From contig CALKBI010000054.1 of NCBI GenBank assembly GCA_937990185.1, forward strand, positions 1 to 64,000: 64,000 nt of DNA, in the 5' to 3' direction. The notes beneath the pieces are model-generated. The model worked only from the letters and a program-made list of their open reading frames with translations, had not been told where the DNA came from and ran no database searches. The translations under genes were made by a program, and so were the position numbers. This stretch comes from an uncultured Neomegalonema sp. GTDB lineage: Bacteria > Pseudomonadota > Alphaproteobacteria > Rhodobacterales > Rhodobacteraceae. The first letter of the stretch is position 1. Every line of letters begins with the position of its first letter. Below are positions 20,699 through 28,968 of the stretch, in pieces.

Positions 20699-21625
20699 TC
20701 AGAGTGCTGTTTCCAGCTCAGGAACCGCGTCAAAGAGATCCGCAACGAGACCGTAATCGGCAACCTGAAAGATTGGCGCTTCTTCATCTTTGTTGATGGC
20801 GACGATGACTTTCGAGTCTTTCATGCCGGCAAGGTGCTGGATCGCGCCCGAGATGCCCACGGCAATGTAGAGATCGGGAGCCACGACTTTACCGGTCTGG
20901 CCGACCTGATAATCGTTCGGGGCATAGCCGGAATCGACTGCTGCGCGGGATGCACCCACAGCCGCGCCGAGTTTGTCAGCCACTTTGTCGATAATCGCGA
21001 AGTTCTCTTTCGAACCCATGCCGCGACCACCGGAAATAACGATCTTCGCCGAGGTAAGCTCAGGGCGGTCGCTGGAAACGACTTTATCTTCGACCCATTC
21101 GGAGAGGCCGGGATTGCCCGCTGCTTCGATTTCCTCGACCGCAGCAGAGCCACCCTCACCCGCCGCATTAAAGGATGCACCGCGCACGGTGATGACTTTC
21201 TTAGGGTCAGCCGATTTGACAACAGCCATCGCGTTACCCGCATAGATCGGGCGCTCGAAAGTGTCAGCGGATTCCACTGCAGAAATGTCGGAGATCATGT
21301 TGGTATCGAGCAGCGCCGCAACACGGGGCATCACGTTTTTACCCGTGGTCGTCGCACCAGCAACAAGATGCTCGTAATCGCCGGAGAGTTTGACGATCAG
21401 GTCCGCAAGCGGCTCGGCAAGGTCATTGCCATAGGCAGCATCGGACGCGCAGAGCACTTTGGCCACGCCGTCGAGCTTTGCCGCCTGTTCAGCAACGCCT
21501 TTGCACCCGTTACCTGCGCAAAGGATGTGAATGTCACCTCCCATTGCCTGTGCAGCGGTGACAGACTTTGCCGTCTGATCGTTGAGGTTTTCATTGTCGT
21601 GGTCTGCGAGAAGAAGAACAGCCAT
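20699..21625 (-). CDS. etfA: Electron transfer flavoprotein alpha subunit
   Basis: 308 residues. FAD-carrying subunit of ETF, which passes electrons from acyl-CoA and related dehydrogenases to ETF:ubiquinone oxidoreductase. The C-terminal FAD-binding half is clear: [51 protein letters not shown] and the final [16 protein letters not shown]. Shares one base with the etfB stop (TAATG), so the subunits are translated together. Confidence 0.96.
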   Translation of the reverse strand: MAVLLLADHDNENLNDQTAKSVTAAQAMGGDIHILCAGNGCKGVAEQAAKLDGVAKVLCASDAAYGNDLAEPLADLIVKLSGDYEHLVAGATTTGKNVMPRVAALLDTNMISDISAVESADTFERPIYAGNAMAVVKSADPKKVITVRGASFNAAGEGGSAAVEEIEAAGNPGLSEWVEDKVVSSDRPELTSAKIVISGGRGMGSKENFAIIDKVADKLGAAVGASRAAVDSGYAPNDYQVGQTGKVVAPDLYIAVGISGAIQHLAGMKDSKVIVAINKDEEAPIFQVADYGLVADLFDAVPELETAL

Positions 21626-22386
21626 TAGATTACTCCCGCTTCAGTTTTGAGTTTCTCAACAAGTTCACCCACGGAACCAACGATAACACCGGCTTTACGT
21701 GCTGGCGGCTCGGTCACTTTTACAGTGGTGAGGCGCGGGGCGATATCGACGCCGTAATCAGCTGGCGTCTTGGTATCCATCGGCTTTTTCTTCGCCTTCA
21801 TAATATTCGGCAAAGACGCATAACGCGGCTCGTTCAGGCGCAAATCCACCGTCACGATAGCGGGCATATTCACTTTGATGACTTGCAAGCCGCCATCGAC
21901 CTCGCGGGTCACGGTTGCTTTGTCGCCTTCGATTTCGAGGCTGGAAGCAAACGTCGCTTGGGACCAACCGAGCAATGCAGAGAGCATCTGACCCGTCGCA
22001 TTCGCGTCGTTGTCGATTGCTTGTTTACCAACGAGGACAAGGCCGGGCTGCTCTTCTTCGACAACCCCTTTAAGGATTTTCGCAACAGTGAGCGGCTCAA
22101 TGTCGTTTTCGACGTTATCCGTGGCTTCAATCAGGATCGCACGATCAGCACCCATCGCGAGCGCCGTCCGCAGCGTTTCTTGATTCTTCGCAACGCCAAT
22201 GGAGACGACAACGATCTCATCTGCCTGACCTGCTTCTTTCAAGCGAATGGCCTGTTCGACGGAAATCTCATCGAACGGGTTCATCGACATCTTTACATTG
22301 GCCAGATCAACACCGGTTTGGTCAGCTTTTACGCGGACTTTCACGTTATAATCGATCACCCGTTTGACTGGGACAAGTACCTTCAT
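21625..22386 (-). CDS. etfB: Electron transfer flavoprotein beta subunit
   Basis: 253 residues. Binds structural AMP and forms the ETF heterodimer with EtfA. Signatures: N-terminal [56 protein letters not shown], and the C-terminal [19 protein letters not shown] recognition loop region. First gene of the etfBA operon. Confidence 0.96.
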   Translation of the reverse strand: MKVLVPVKRVIDYNVKVRVKADQTGVDLANVKMSMNPFDEISVEQAIRLKEAGQADEIVVVSIGVAKNQETLRTALAMGADRAILIEATDNVENDIEPLTVAKILKGVVEEEQPGLVLVGKQAIDNDANATGQMLSALLGWSQATFASSLEIEGDKATVTREVDGGLQVIKVNMPAIVTVDLRLNEPRYASLPNIMKAKKKPMDTKTPADYGVDIAPRLTTVKVTEPPARKAGVIVGSVGELVEKLKTEAGVI

Positions 22387-22673
22387 CTCGAGAGCCTTTC
22401 AAGAACCGTGGATCACGCAGCCTTACGCCGTTTCATACAGGCGCGGTAGCGCGGTTGAGACGCGACATAGCGCAAGAATGCGACTGAGTGCGAGAGAGAA
22501 TCGTCACAGGGGGTAAATAAATGAAAAAAATTAGATAAATTTCATCATATACGCTGTTCAGACGTGCTGGATGTAAGAACACGTTGGGCCAGAGGGGTTT
22601 TCCGGTTATGCGGGGCGTGGTTCGGCAGCGGTTTCTTCGATCCTTCATAAGTATCCGTAAGGGAAGCGCGACA

Positions 22674-23195
22674 ATGGCGCCTATGATGAGGCTATTCTTT
22701 TTTACGGCCCTTGCGTCGCTTATCCCGTCAAGCGCGCGTGCAGATATTTGGACTGAAACCACCGTCGCCGATGTGGACCTTTTTCTGAATGAACAGCATA
22801 TCCGAACCGGGGAGAACATCACGAAGTTCAACTATGCGCGTGTAAGCTGTCGCGAGGACGGGAGCGCAGACGACCCTCTCTGTGCATTCGTCGTCAATGG
22901 TGCGGGAACCTTGGTGGCGAGCGGTCCGTCTTTGCAGGACGCGCCCAAATTGCTGATCCTGACGCTTGACCGCCCTGACCCCGACAAGCGCGCGCTCGCG
23001 GTCACGTCGTTTATGGCCGCCGTCGCGCCGCTGGATGTTGAAGACAACACGCAAAACAAGGCCGCGACCTCAAGAGTTCTGGAAGCGCTGGCAGATAAAA
23101 ATCCGGTTTCGTTCAAACTGGGGACGACCGCTTATGTCGTGCAGGCTTTTGACTCGGGCGAGGCCATCATCAGCGCCGCCGCCGCTGGATTGTGA
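22674..23195 (+). CDS. Exported protein of unknown function
   Basis: 173 residues from ATG 22674, chosen because AAGGGA lies nine bases upstream and the protein then begins with a signal peptide (MAPMMRLFFFTALASLIPSSARA); the longer frame from 22584 would bury it. Mature part has two cysteines about 12 residues apart (SCREDGSADDPLC), which may form a disulfide. A DRPDPDKRALAVTSFMAA segment follows. No family recognised. Divergent from etfBA. Confidence 0.6.
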   Translation: MAPMMRLFFFTALASLIPSSARADIWTETTVADVDLFLNEQHIRTGENITKFNYARVSCREDGSADDPLCAFVVNGAGTLVASGPSLQDAPKLLILTLDRPDPDKRALAVTSFMAAVAPLDVEDNTQNKAATSRVLEALADKNPVSFKLGTTAYVVQAFDSGEAIISAAAAGL

Positions 23196-23252
23196 AATTC
23201 AGCCCATCGATTCACAACCGCAAGCCGCGCCCCGCGTGTGCGCTATCCGACA

Positions 23253-23864
23253 TCAGACTTCCTCCACAACTGGTTGGAAAATGCCGCCGATCCGGCGGTA
23301 GAGATCGCAGGGTAGAAACTGCATCCCAACAAGACGGTTTTCCAACATTGCCTCACGCAATTCGTCCGAAGTGAACGGATACAACGGGTATAACGGATCG
23401 CGCCAAAGATGCAGTCCCGTGATGGCGTCGATGTCAAGGCCTTGGCGGCTCTTCCGACCGCTGTCTATAACGCCGAATCCTTTTATTATCGACGTTTGCG
23501 ACGGGATCACACAGTCAGCAGTTTGATGGATAACCAGTAAGAAATAAGGAACGGGATAATCCTTACGGTCGGGATAGTCCTTGAGGTTTATCGGGATAAT
23601 CTGATGTCGCCCCGGTTCGAAGTCTTCGATGATGCTCCTGAGCCGGTCTGAGATGAACCAGCACGAACTATGCGCAGTGAGATCGGGGAGGGGTTGGCCC
23701 TTATCTTGTTCGTAATGCATAACGCGCCCGGTCATCCAGGCAATTTCGTCATCGGTCAAAGCAACTCCGTCATTATAAAAGACACGGGGGAGAAGTTCAC
23801 GCAGGCCGACGGGTACAATATTTCCACTTTGCTCATAAACTGAGCTTAGCCACATGGATGGCAT
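23253..23864 (-). CDS. Orphan Imm11-like (DUF1629) immunity-family protein
   Basis: 203 residues. The C-terminal two thirds resemble the Imm11/DUF1629 family of polymorphic-toxin immunity proteins: ISDRLRSIIEDF followed by PGRHQIIPINL, then a YFLLVIHQTADCVIPS strand pair, LHLWRDPLYPLYPFTSDEL and ENRLVGMQFLPC. GGGAG lies eight bases before the ATG. No toxin gene is next to it, so it may be an orphan immunity gene kept against non-self toxins. The assignment is by motif reading, not by a profile search. Confidence 0.6.
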   Translation of the reverse strand: MPSMWLSSVYEQSGNIVPVGLRELLPRVFYNDGVALTDDEIAWMTGRVMHYEQDKGQPLPDLTAHSSCWFISDRLRSIIEDFEPGRHQIIPINLKDYPDRKDYPVPYFLLVIHQTADCVIPSQTSIIKGFGVIDSGRKSRQGLDIDAITGLHLWRDPLYPLYPFTSDELREAMLENRLVGMQFLPCDLYRRIGGIFQPVVEEV

Positions 23865-23909
23865 TCGATTACTCCCCGATATTTAAAGCACTTCGCGTTA
23901 ATCTTGAAT

Positions 23910-23940
23910 CGAAAGCCGCGCTGGGTTTGTGCGGCTTTCG
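23910..23940. terminator. Terminator-like hairpin after the monooxygenase gene
   Basis: Perfect ten-base stem CGAAAGCCGC / GCGGCTTTCG with an 11-base loop. It lies between the monooxygenase stop (23955, minus) and the Imm11-like gene. The T-rich tail (GGTCTTTT) is on the plus strand, so termination on the minus strand would be weak or rho-dependent. Confidence 0.5.
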
Positions 23941-23954
23941 GTCTTTTGTCGCGG

Positions 23955-25766
23955 TTAGCTTTTGTGGTGGACCTCGGCCAGACCATAGACGGGGGTTTTG
24001 ATCCCGGCATGGCGGGCTTTGATCTGGAGCGATAAGAACTGCGAGTAGTGCCGGGATTGATGCAGGTTGCCGCCGTGGAACCACAGCGCCTCTTGCTGGG
24101 TCGGCTTCCACATATTGCGCAGCTCGCCTTCCCAAGGGCCGGGGTCTTTAGTCGTGTCAGAGCCTAAGCCCCAACATTTTCCGACTTTATCCGCGACCTT
24201 TTTGGAAATCAGTTGCGCGGCCCATCCGTTCATCGACCCGTATCCGGTCGCGTAGACGATTAAGTCCGCTTTCAACGACGTGCCATCATCGAAGACGACC
24301 GAGTCTTTCGTCAGCTCTTTCACGCTGACACCGGATTTCAATTTGATGCGCCCATCCGCGACCATCTCCGACGCGCCGACATCAATGTAATAACCCGAGC
24401 CGCGCCGGAGATATTTCATAAAGAGGCCGGAGCCATCTTCGCCGAAATCCAGCATGAAGCCCGCTTTACGCAGCTTGTCGTAAAGCCGCTTATCCACGCG
24501 GGCCATCTCTTCGTAGACCGGGATGTGAAAGCCGTGCATGATTTTATAGGGCACGGAGGCGAAAATCAGATCCGCCATATGATGATCAATGCCCGCCGCC
24601 ATCGCCTCTTCAGAATAAAGGCCGCCTAAGGCGAGCTTCATCAAAGTCTCCGATTTTGCGATATGGGTTGAGGAGCGCTGGATCATTGTCACATCCGCAC
24701 CGCCCTCATAAAGCGCCGCGCAAATGTCATGGCTGGAATTGTTCGAGCCGATGACGACGACTTTCTTGCCTTTGTATTTATCCGGTCCGTGGTGTTGGCT
24801 GGAGTGTTGTTGTTCTCCCTTGAATTTATCCTGCCCTTTGAACTTTGGAATATTGGGGACCGCCGACATGCCGGTCGCGAGGATAAGCTGTTTGGGTTTG
24901 AGTGTGATGCGCTTGCCATCGCGGATGACTTTGACGGTCCATTCGCCGGTTTTCTCGTCAAAGCTCGCGCTCTTACACTCAGTGTTGCCCCAGTAATTCA
25001 GCTCCATGATCTTTGTGTAGGATTCGAGCCAATCGCCAATTTTATCTTTTGGCGAAAACACCGGCCAATGATCCGGGAAGGGCAGATACGGCAAGTGATC
25101 GTACCAAACCGGATCATGCAGCGCCAAAGACTTATAGCGCTTGCGCCAGCTATCGCCGGGGCGTTCGTTCTTCTCGATGATGATGGTAGGGACACCAAGC
25201 CGCCGGAGCCGTGCGCCCATCGCGATACCGCCTTGGCCGCCACCGATGATCACGCAATAGGGTTGTTCTTTATACCCAAGCTCGGCGTCTTCTTTCTCGC
25301 GCTGTTCTTTATAGGTGAGCGCGTCTTTCTTTTTGCCGTGTTTGACGCCCTCGGCGCGTGTCGGGCCTTTGGGTTCTTCATGGCCTTTCAACTCAACCAT
25401 TGTGGTGAGCAGCGTCCAGCATTTCGATCCTTTGAGGCGGATATGCCCTCTGCTTCGCGCGGTTTTGGTCTCAAAAGTAAACCATGCTTCGGTGATGCCA
25501 TCGGTTTCCGTGGCCTCGCCTTCGATTGTCCAAGCGCTCGGTTTGACGCGCTTGTTGACCGATTTGAGCATCGCCTTGATGTCGTCTTTGCTCTCTTGGG
25601 TGCAGATGTTCCAAGTGAACGACACGAGGTCGCGCCAATAACACTCCGCGCCGAACATGCCGACCGCTTTGTCGATTTGATTGCTCTCCAGCGCTTTGCC
25701 GAAATTCTTCAGCCACCGTGTCACACGCTTGGTGGCCGGGTTCTCCATCATTGATCCATCAGGCAT
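23955..25766 (-). CDS. Flavin-dependent monooxygenase with N-terminal SnoaL/NTF2-like domain
   Basis: 603 residues. Residues ~10-140 look like an NTF2/SnoaL-like domain (KNFGKALESNQIDKAVGMFG), then a flavin monooxygenase: FAD site CVIIGGGQGGIAMGARL at ~170, the FMO-type FKGEQQHSSQHH motif, and the NADPH site VVVIGSNNSSHDICAAL. The DLIVYATGYG segment closes the pocket. It should hydroxylate or Baeyer-Villiger-oxidise a small carbonyl, amine or sulfur compound; the substrate cannot be told. GGAGG precedes the ATG. Stands alone, with no linked pathway genes. Confidence 0.85.
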   Translation of the reverse strand: MPDGSMMENPATKRVTRWLKNFGKALESNQIDKAVGMFGAECYWRDLVSFTWNICTQESKDDIKAMLKSVNKRVKPSAWTIEGEATETDGITEAWFTFETKTARSRGHIRLKGSKCWTLLTTMVELKGHEEPKGPTRAEGVKHGKKKDALTYKEQREKEDAELGYKEQPYCVIIGGGQGGIAMGARLRRLGVPTIIIEKNERPGDSWRKRYKSLALHDPVWYDHLPYLPFPDHWPVFSPKDKIGDWLESYTKIMELNYWGNTECKSASFDEKTGEWTVKVIRDGKRITLKPKQLILATGMSAVPNIPKFKGQDKFKGEQQHSSQHHGPDKYKGKKVVVIGSNNSSHDICAALYEGGADVTMIQRSSTHIAKSETLMKLALGGLYSEEAMAAGIDHHMADLIFASVPYKIMHGFHIPVYEEMARVDKRLYDKLRKAGFMLDFGEDGSGLFMKYLRRGSGYYIDVGASEMVADGRIKLKSGVSVKELTKDSVVFDDGTSLKADLIVYATGYGSMNGWAAQLISKKVADKVGKCWGLGSDTTKDPGPWEGELRNMWKPTQQEALWFHGGNLHQSRHYSQFLSLQIKARHAGIKTPVYGLAEVHHKS

Positions 25767-26108
25767 TGTTTTCCTCCGCTAAAGTATGCTCCCTGCTTCT
25801 TTGAGCAGTGGATACAACTCAGAGGCTAATGCGAATTACGGTAAAGTGCCAAGGATTGATCGCAATCAATGAAACACGCCGTAATGTTTTGCATCTCTAT
25901 CGAGAGATATTGGAGCACAAAGGAACTCGCAATCCAATGCGATGATTTTAAGGTTCGAAACCACGGTACACAACACTGAGACATTCTTCAGGTCGTCACC
26001 GAACCTGTTCCGAGAACCTGAGCGACAGATGTCGGTCTTTGTGTTTCTGGATTGCCCGAACACGTCGGGCAATGACGATTACCGTCGTATCGTAAGGTTA
26101 GACCACCC
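25767..26108. other. Noncoding region with a REP-like palindrome
   Basis: 342 bases between the monooxygenase start and ribB stop, both minus. It holds the monooxygenase promoter and, at 26050-26072, a palindrome annotated separately. A minus-strand open frame (25866-26072) has no family resemblance. Confidence 0.4.
26050..26072. repeat. REP-like palindrome
   Basis: ATTGCCCGA-acacg-TCGGGCAAT, a perfect nine-base stem followed by GACG. Resembles the short palindrome at 34792-34811 (ATACCCGC-tgtc-GCGGGTAT followed by GACAG): both are a CCCG/CGGG stem ending in ATGAC. Such elements are often scattered in alphaproteobacterial intergenic DNA. Confidence 0.5.
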
Positions 26109-27197
26109 TTAATCAATAATTTGCGTTCCGGTGATCTCGACGCCGAATCCTGACAGGCCGATGTAGTCGCGTTCTTGCGAGGCCAATAGGGAGATTGAGG
26201 TGACGTTCAGGTCGCGGAGGATTTGCGCGCCGAGGCCGACTTCGCGCCATGCTTCTAATCGTGTTGCAGAGCTTTCCGCGCCCTCGCCCTCTTCCCATTC
26301 AGGGCGCTGTGCGGTAACGCCCACCGCGCCCTCGCGAAGATAGACGATCACGCCATGCCCTGCGGATTTAATCGCGGCCATCGAGCGGTTGATTGTGCTG
26401 TCCGAACCGCCGAAGACATCTTCGATGGGTGTTTGCCGGTGCAAGCGGGTCAGCACACCCGATTGATCTTCGACCTTGCCATAAACGAGCGCGATGTGAT
26501 GCGCCTCGTCAAAGGGGGTGGAGTACACATGCGCCTGAGCCGGACCAATCTCTGTCATCAGCTCAAAGGTTGCCTCGCGCGTGACCAGCTTTTCGCGCTG
26601 TTGCCGGTAGGCAATCAAATCGGCGATTGAAATGACTTTGAGTGCGTTCTCTTGCGCATAGGCCATCAGCCCATCGCCGACCAAGGCATCGCCTTCTGGT
26701 CCGAGAATTTCGCAAATCAAACCCGCTGGTGGCTCTCCGGCCATGCGCGCCAGATCAACCGCTGCTTCGGTATGGCCGGAGCGGATCAAGACGCCGCCAT
26801 CTTTCGCAACCAGCGGAAAGATATGACCGGGGCGCACGAAATCTTCAGCACCAACATTACCATTGGCAAGCGCTCGTACTGTCGAGGCACGCTCGGTCGC
26901 GTTGATGCCCGTGGTCAGGCCCTCTTTGTAATCGACCGAGACGGTAAAAGCCGTCGAGAGCGGCGCATCATTCTCTCGCGCCATCGGCTCTAACTTTAAC
27001 CGCCGGGCTTCAGACGCGGTGATCGGCGCACAGACCAACCCTCCCGCCTTGATAATAAAGGCCATCGACTCTTTGCTGGCTTTTGAGGCGGCCATAACGA
27101 GGTCGCCCTCGTTCTCGCGGTCAGCATCGTCAACAACGATAATACATTCGCCGTTTGCTATCGCCGCAACAGCGTCTTCGATCAGGTCAAGTTTCAT
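26109..27197 (-). CDS. ribB: 3,4-dihydroxy-2-butanone-4-phosphate synthase with degenerate GTP cyclohydrolase II domain (RibBX type)
   Basis: 362 residues. Residues 1-~200 form an intact DHBP synthase: DDADRENEGDLVMAA with the catalytic acidic residues, LSTAFTVSVD, TGINATERA, RPGHIFPL and GHTEAAVDL. It makes the four-carbon unit of riboflavin from ribulose-5-phosphate. The C-terminal ~160 residues align with RibA, but the zinc-binding cysteines are gone: where RibA has a TGDVFGSxRCDC-type block, this reads IEDVFGGSDSTIN. GTP cyclohydrolase activity is therefore not expected here, as described for RibBX proteins of other alphaproteobacteria. A separate RibA should exist elsewhere. Start overlaps the next gene's stop by four bases. 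Confidence 0.9.
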   Translation of the reverse strand: MKLDLIEDAVAAIANGECIIVVDDADRENEGDLVMAASKASKESMAFIIKAGGLVCAPITASEARRLKLEPMARENDAPLSTAFTVSVDYKEGLTTGINATERASTVRALANGNVGAEDFVRPGHIFPLVAKDGGVLIRSGHTEAAVDLARMAGEPPAGLICEILGPEGDALVGDGLMAYAQENALKVISIADLIAYRQQREKLVTREATFELMTEIGPAQAHVYSTPFDEAHHIALVYGKVEDQSGVLTRLHRQTPIEDVFGGSDSTINRSMAAIKSAGHGVIVYLREGAVGVTAQRPEWEEGEGAESSATRLEAWREVGLGAQILRDLNVTSISLLASQERDYIGLSGFGVEITGTQIID

Positions 27198-27508
27198 AGA
27201 GGTTCGTCATTGTAATATTGTCTGGGACGCCGGAACAGCGCACCGAGAATGTGGAAAAACAAAAATGCGATGCCAAAGACAATGGCCGCTGGGCTGGTTA
27301 GAATCGGCTGGACAACACTTTCCCATAATGTCGGGGAAACATGCCGCTCGATAGCAGGTTGCAGTTGTTGCAGGCTCGCGCTGTGAATTTCATTCCACAA
27401 GAACCCGAGCGGGCGCAGAACAAACTCGCCATCCTCGACAATCGCACGCCAATCGAAAATCACCGCAACCACGGTGAGTATCAGAAAAATCCACGCAAAA
27501 AACCGCAT
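27194..27508 (-). CDS. Small two-segment membrane protein upstream of ribB
   Basis: 104 residues from ATG 27508, which has AAGGAG eight bases upstream; the longer frame from 27550 lacks such a site. Two membrane segments: residues ~2-18 (FFAWIFLILTVVAVIF) and ~72-90 (IVFGIAFLFFHILGALF), ending in a basic RRPRQYY tail. Translationally coupled to ribB by a four-base overlap. Similar short proteins are common in alphaproteobacteria, and no function is known to me. Confidence 0.65.
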   Translation of the reverse strand: MRFFAWIFLILTVVAVIFDWRAIVEDGEFVLRPLGFLWNEIHSASLQQLQPAIERHVSPTLWESVVQPILTSPAAIVFGIAFLFFHILGALFRRPRQYYNDEPL

Positions 27509-27848
27509 GAGACACTCCTTGTCCATAAATCGAGGTGAGCAAAAGCACATTTTACAGCTGGAATATAGCCTCGTCTCACAAATCGACGGTATGTCGCAGC
27601 AATAAGCGCAGAACGTGGCGGTTCAGGTGGATTTTGGGGATGGGTTGGCCTTCAACGTGATGAAGGCTCTACCGTCATGGACCCAAGCGGTGCGGAGCCA
27701 GTATTCGGAGGGGGGGGTGAGGAGGCTCCGCTCCGCTTGGTTAATTAACTTAAGCAGGAATGGTGTGAATGTGCAAGATTTTATTGCATGCGTGATTTAA
27801 TCGTGTAAGCACATATCATGCGTGATGCATTAGAAAGCGAGAAGCCCG
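27509..27848. other. Divergent intergenic region before ohrR
   Basis: 340 bases. No FMN riboswitch was recognised upstream of the ribB operon. A G-run (GGAGGGGGGGGTGAGG) lies near 27705. A ten-base direct repeat CATGCGTGAT at 27787 and 27817 sits just before ohrR and may be an operator (see separate entry). Confidence 0.4.
27787..27826. promoter_or_regulatory. Direct repeat CATGCGTGAT x2, candidate operator of ohrR
   Basis: Two identical copies of CATGCGTGAT start 30 bases apart (27787 and 27817), about three helical turns, ending 22 bases before the ohrR start codon. The spacing puts both copies on the same DNA face. Binding by OhrR itself is a guess. Confidence 0.4.
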
Positions 27849-28307
27849 TTGACTTCCAAATTAAAACTCACTCTCGATGAGCAGCTTTGCTTTGCCCTTT
27901 ATGCAGCCACGAATGCGGTGACGCGATCATACCGCCCCCGCCTGGACGCTATCGGTCTTACTTATCCGCAATACCTTGTGATGCTGGTTCTCTGGCAAGA
28001 CGGCGCGCACCCGATCAGGCACATCGCCGCGCGGTTAAACCTTCCACCCCATGCAATTACGCCGTTGCTTGATCGTCTGCAGGACGCCGGTTTTATCCAA
28101 CGCGATGCCCACGCAAGTGATCGTCGGATAACCACCATTACGCTGACAGAAAAAGGTGCTGCGCTCGAACACGACGCTGCGCTCAAACAGCATGAAGTTG
28201 CCTGCGCGACTGGACTTGAGCCAGAGACGCTTAACAAGCTCCGGGAGGAGCTTCGAGCAGTGGTCGAGCACATGGAAGGTGACTTGGAAAAGCAACCAAC
28301 CGCCTAG
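27849..28307 (+). CDS. ohrR: MarR-family organic hydroperoxide sensor OhrR
   Basis: 152 residues from a TTG start. The N-terminus LDEQLCFALYAATNAV carries the reactive cysteine (residue 14) of OhrR, followed by the family's YRPRLDAIGLTYPQYLVMLVLW, the winged helix LNLPPHAITPLLDRLQDAGFIQR and a DRR wing. OhrR represses peroxide-detoxifying ohr until its cysteine is oxidised by organic hydroperoxides. No ohr gene is next to it; the next gene is a BLUF photoreceptor. Confidence 0.88.
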   Translation: MTSKLKLTLDEQLCFALYAATNAVTRSYRPRLDAIGLTYPQYLVMLVLWQDGAHPIRHIAARLNLPPHAITPLLDRLQDAGFIQRDAHASDRRITTITLTEKGAALEHDAALKQHEVACATGLEPETLNKLREELRAVVEHMEGDLEKQPTA

Positions 28308-28342
28308 TTAGAGAGGCTTTTAAGAAAATCGCGAGGGAAAAC

Positions 28343-28783
28343 ATGCACAGGGTCATTTACGTTAGCCGCGCTGCCGAGAACATGAACTTCGCCTCTTTGA
28401 GTCAAATTGCTACAACAGCCCAAAGGTACAACGAACGGGACAATCTGAGCGGCGTTTTGCTGTGGGTCGAGGGAATGTTCCTACAGTTGATCGAAGGCCC
28501 GAAGGAAAACCTTCATAACACCTTGGTTCGGATTCAAAACGACTCGCGTCATTCCGGCCTGCTTCGTCTCTCCTATCGGCCAACATATGAAGTGATCTGC
28601 ACAGATTGGACAATGGGGTGTTATTCAGCAAAAGCATCTGCACTGCCGTTTGGATTGGCTCATGCTGAAAGCCTTTCTACGCGTATACAGCGCATCCATG
28701 CCACCCCAGACAAGCAGCTTGAAAGATTCTTCAGGCAGTTTTACTGCGGCGATTTCAAACATGCCGAACCTATCGCCGCTTAA
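28343..28783 (+). CDS. BLUF-domain blue-light photoreceptor protein
   Basis: 146 residues, a single BLUF domain with a ~50-residue tail. The flavin-switch residues are in place: Tyr6 (VIYVSRAA), Asn34 (DNLSGVLLW), Gln48 (FLQLIEGP) and Trp89 (CTDWTMG). It should bind FAD and respond to blue light. There is no output domain, so it acts through a partner. It lies 35 bases after ohrR on the same strand, suggesting joint transcription and a link between light and peroxide stress (inference). Confidence 0.9.
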   Translation: MHRVIYVSRAAENMNFASLSQIATTAQRYNERDNLSGVLLWVEGMFLQLIEGPKENLHNTLVRIQNDSRHSGLLRLSYRPTYEVICTDWTMGCYSAKASALPFGLAHAESLSTRIQRIHATPDKQLERFFRQFYCGDFKHAEPIAA

Positions 28784-28968
28784 TGTATCAACGAGTTCAG
28801 GGGCTTTTTTTCGAAAAACCAAAGGCTCGTTTTTCGATCGCTTCGGGCACATCACAAAAGTCACTACCGAGCGCGGTTTTCAGCATGAATGAGCGGCATT
28901 GCCACCGTAATGCAAATTGATTTCCGTAAGCGACGACCGTCTTCTAAATTTGAAGCCCAGTCCCAAAT

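Noticed and set aside
24729-25754. Plus-strand 341-codon open frame inside the monooxygenase
   Set aside because: Phenylalanine- and aspartate-rich antisense frame of a gene with clear FAD and NADPH motifs.
27615-27800. 61-codon frame before ohrR
   Set aside because: Non-ATG start, no ribosome site, no family features; overlaps likely promoter DNA.
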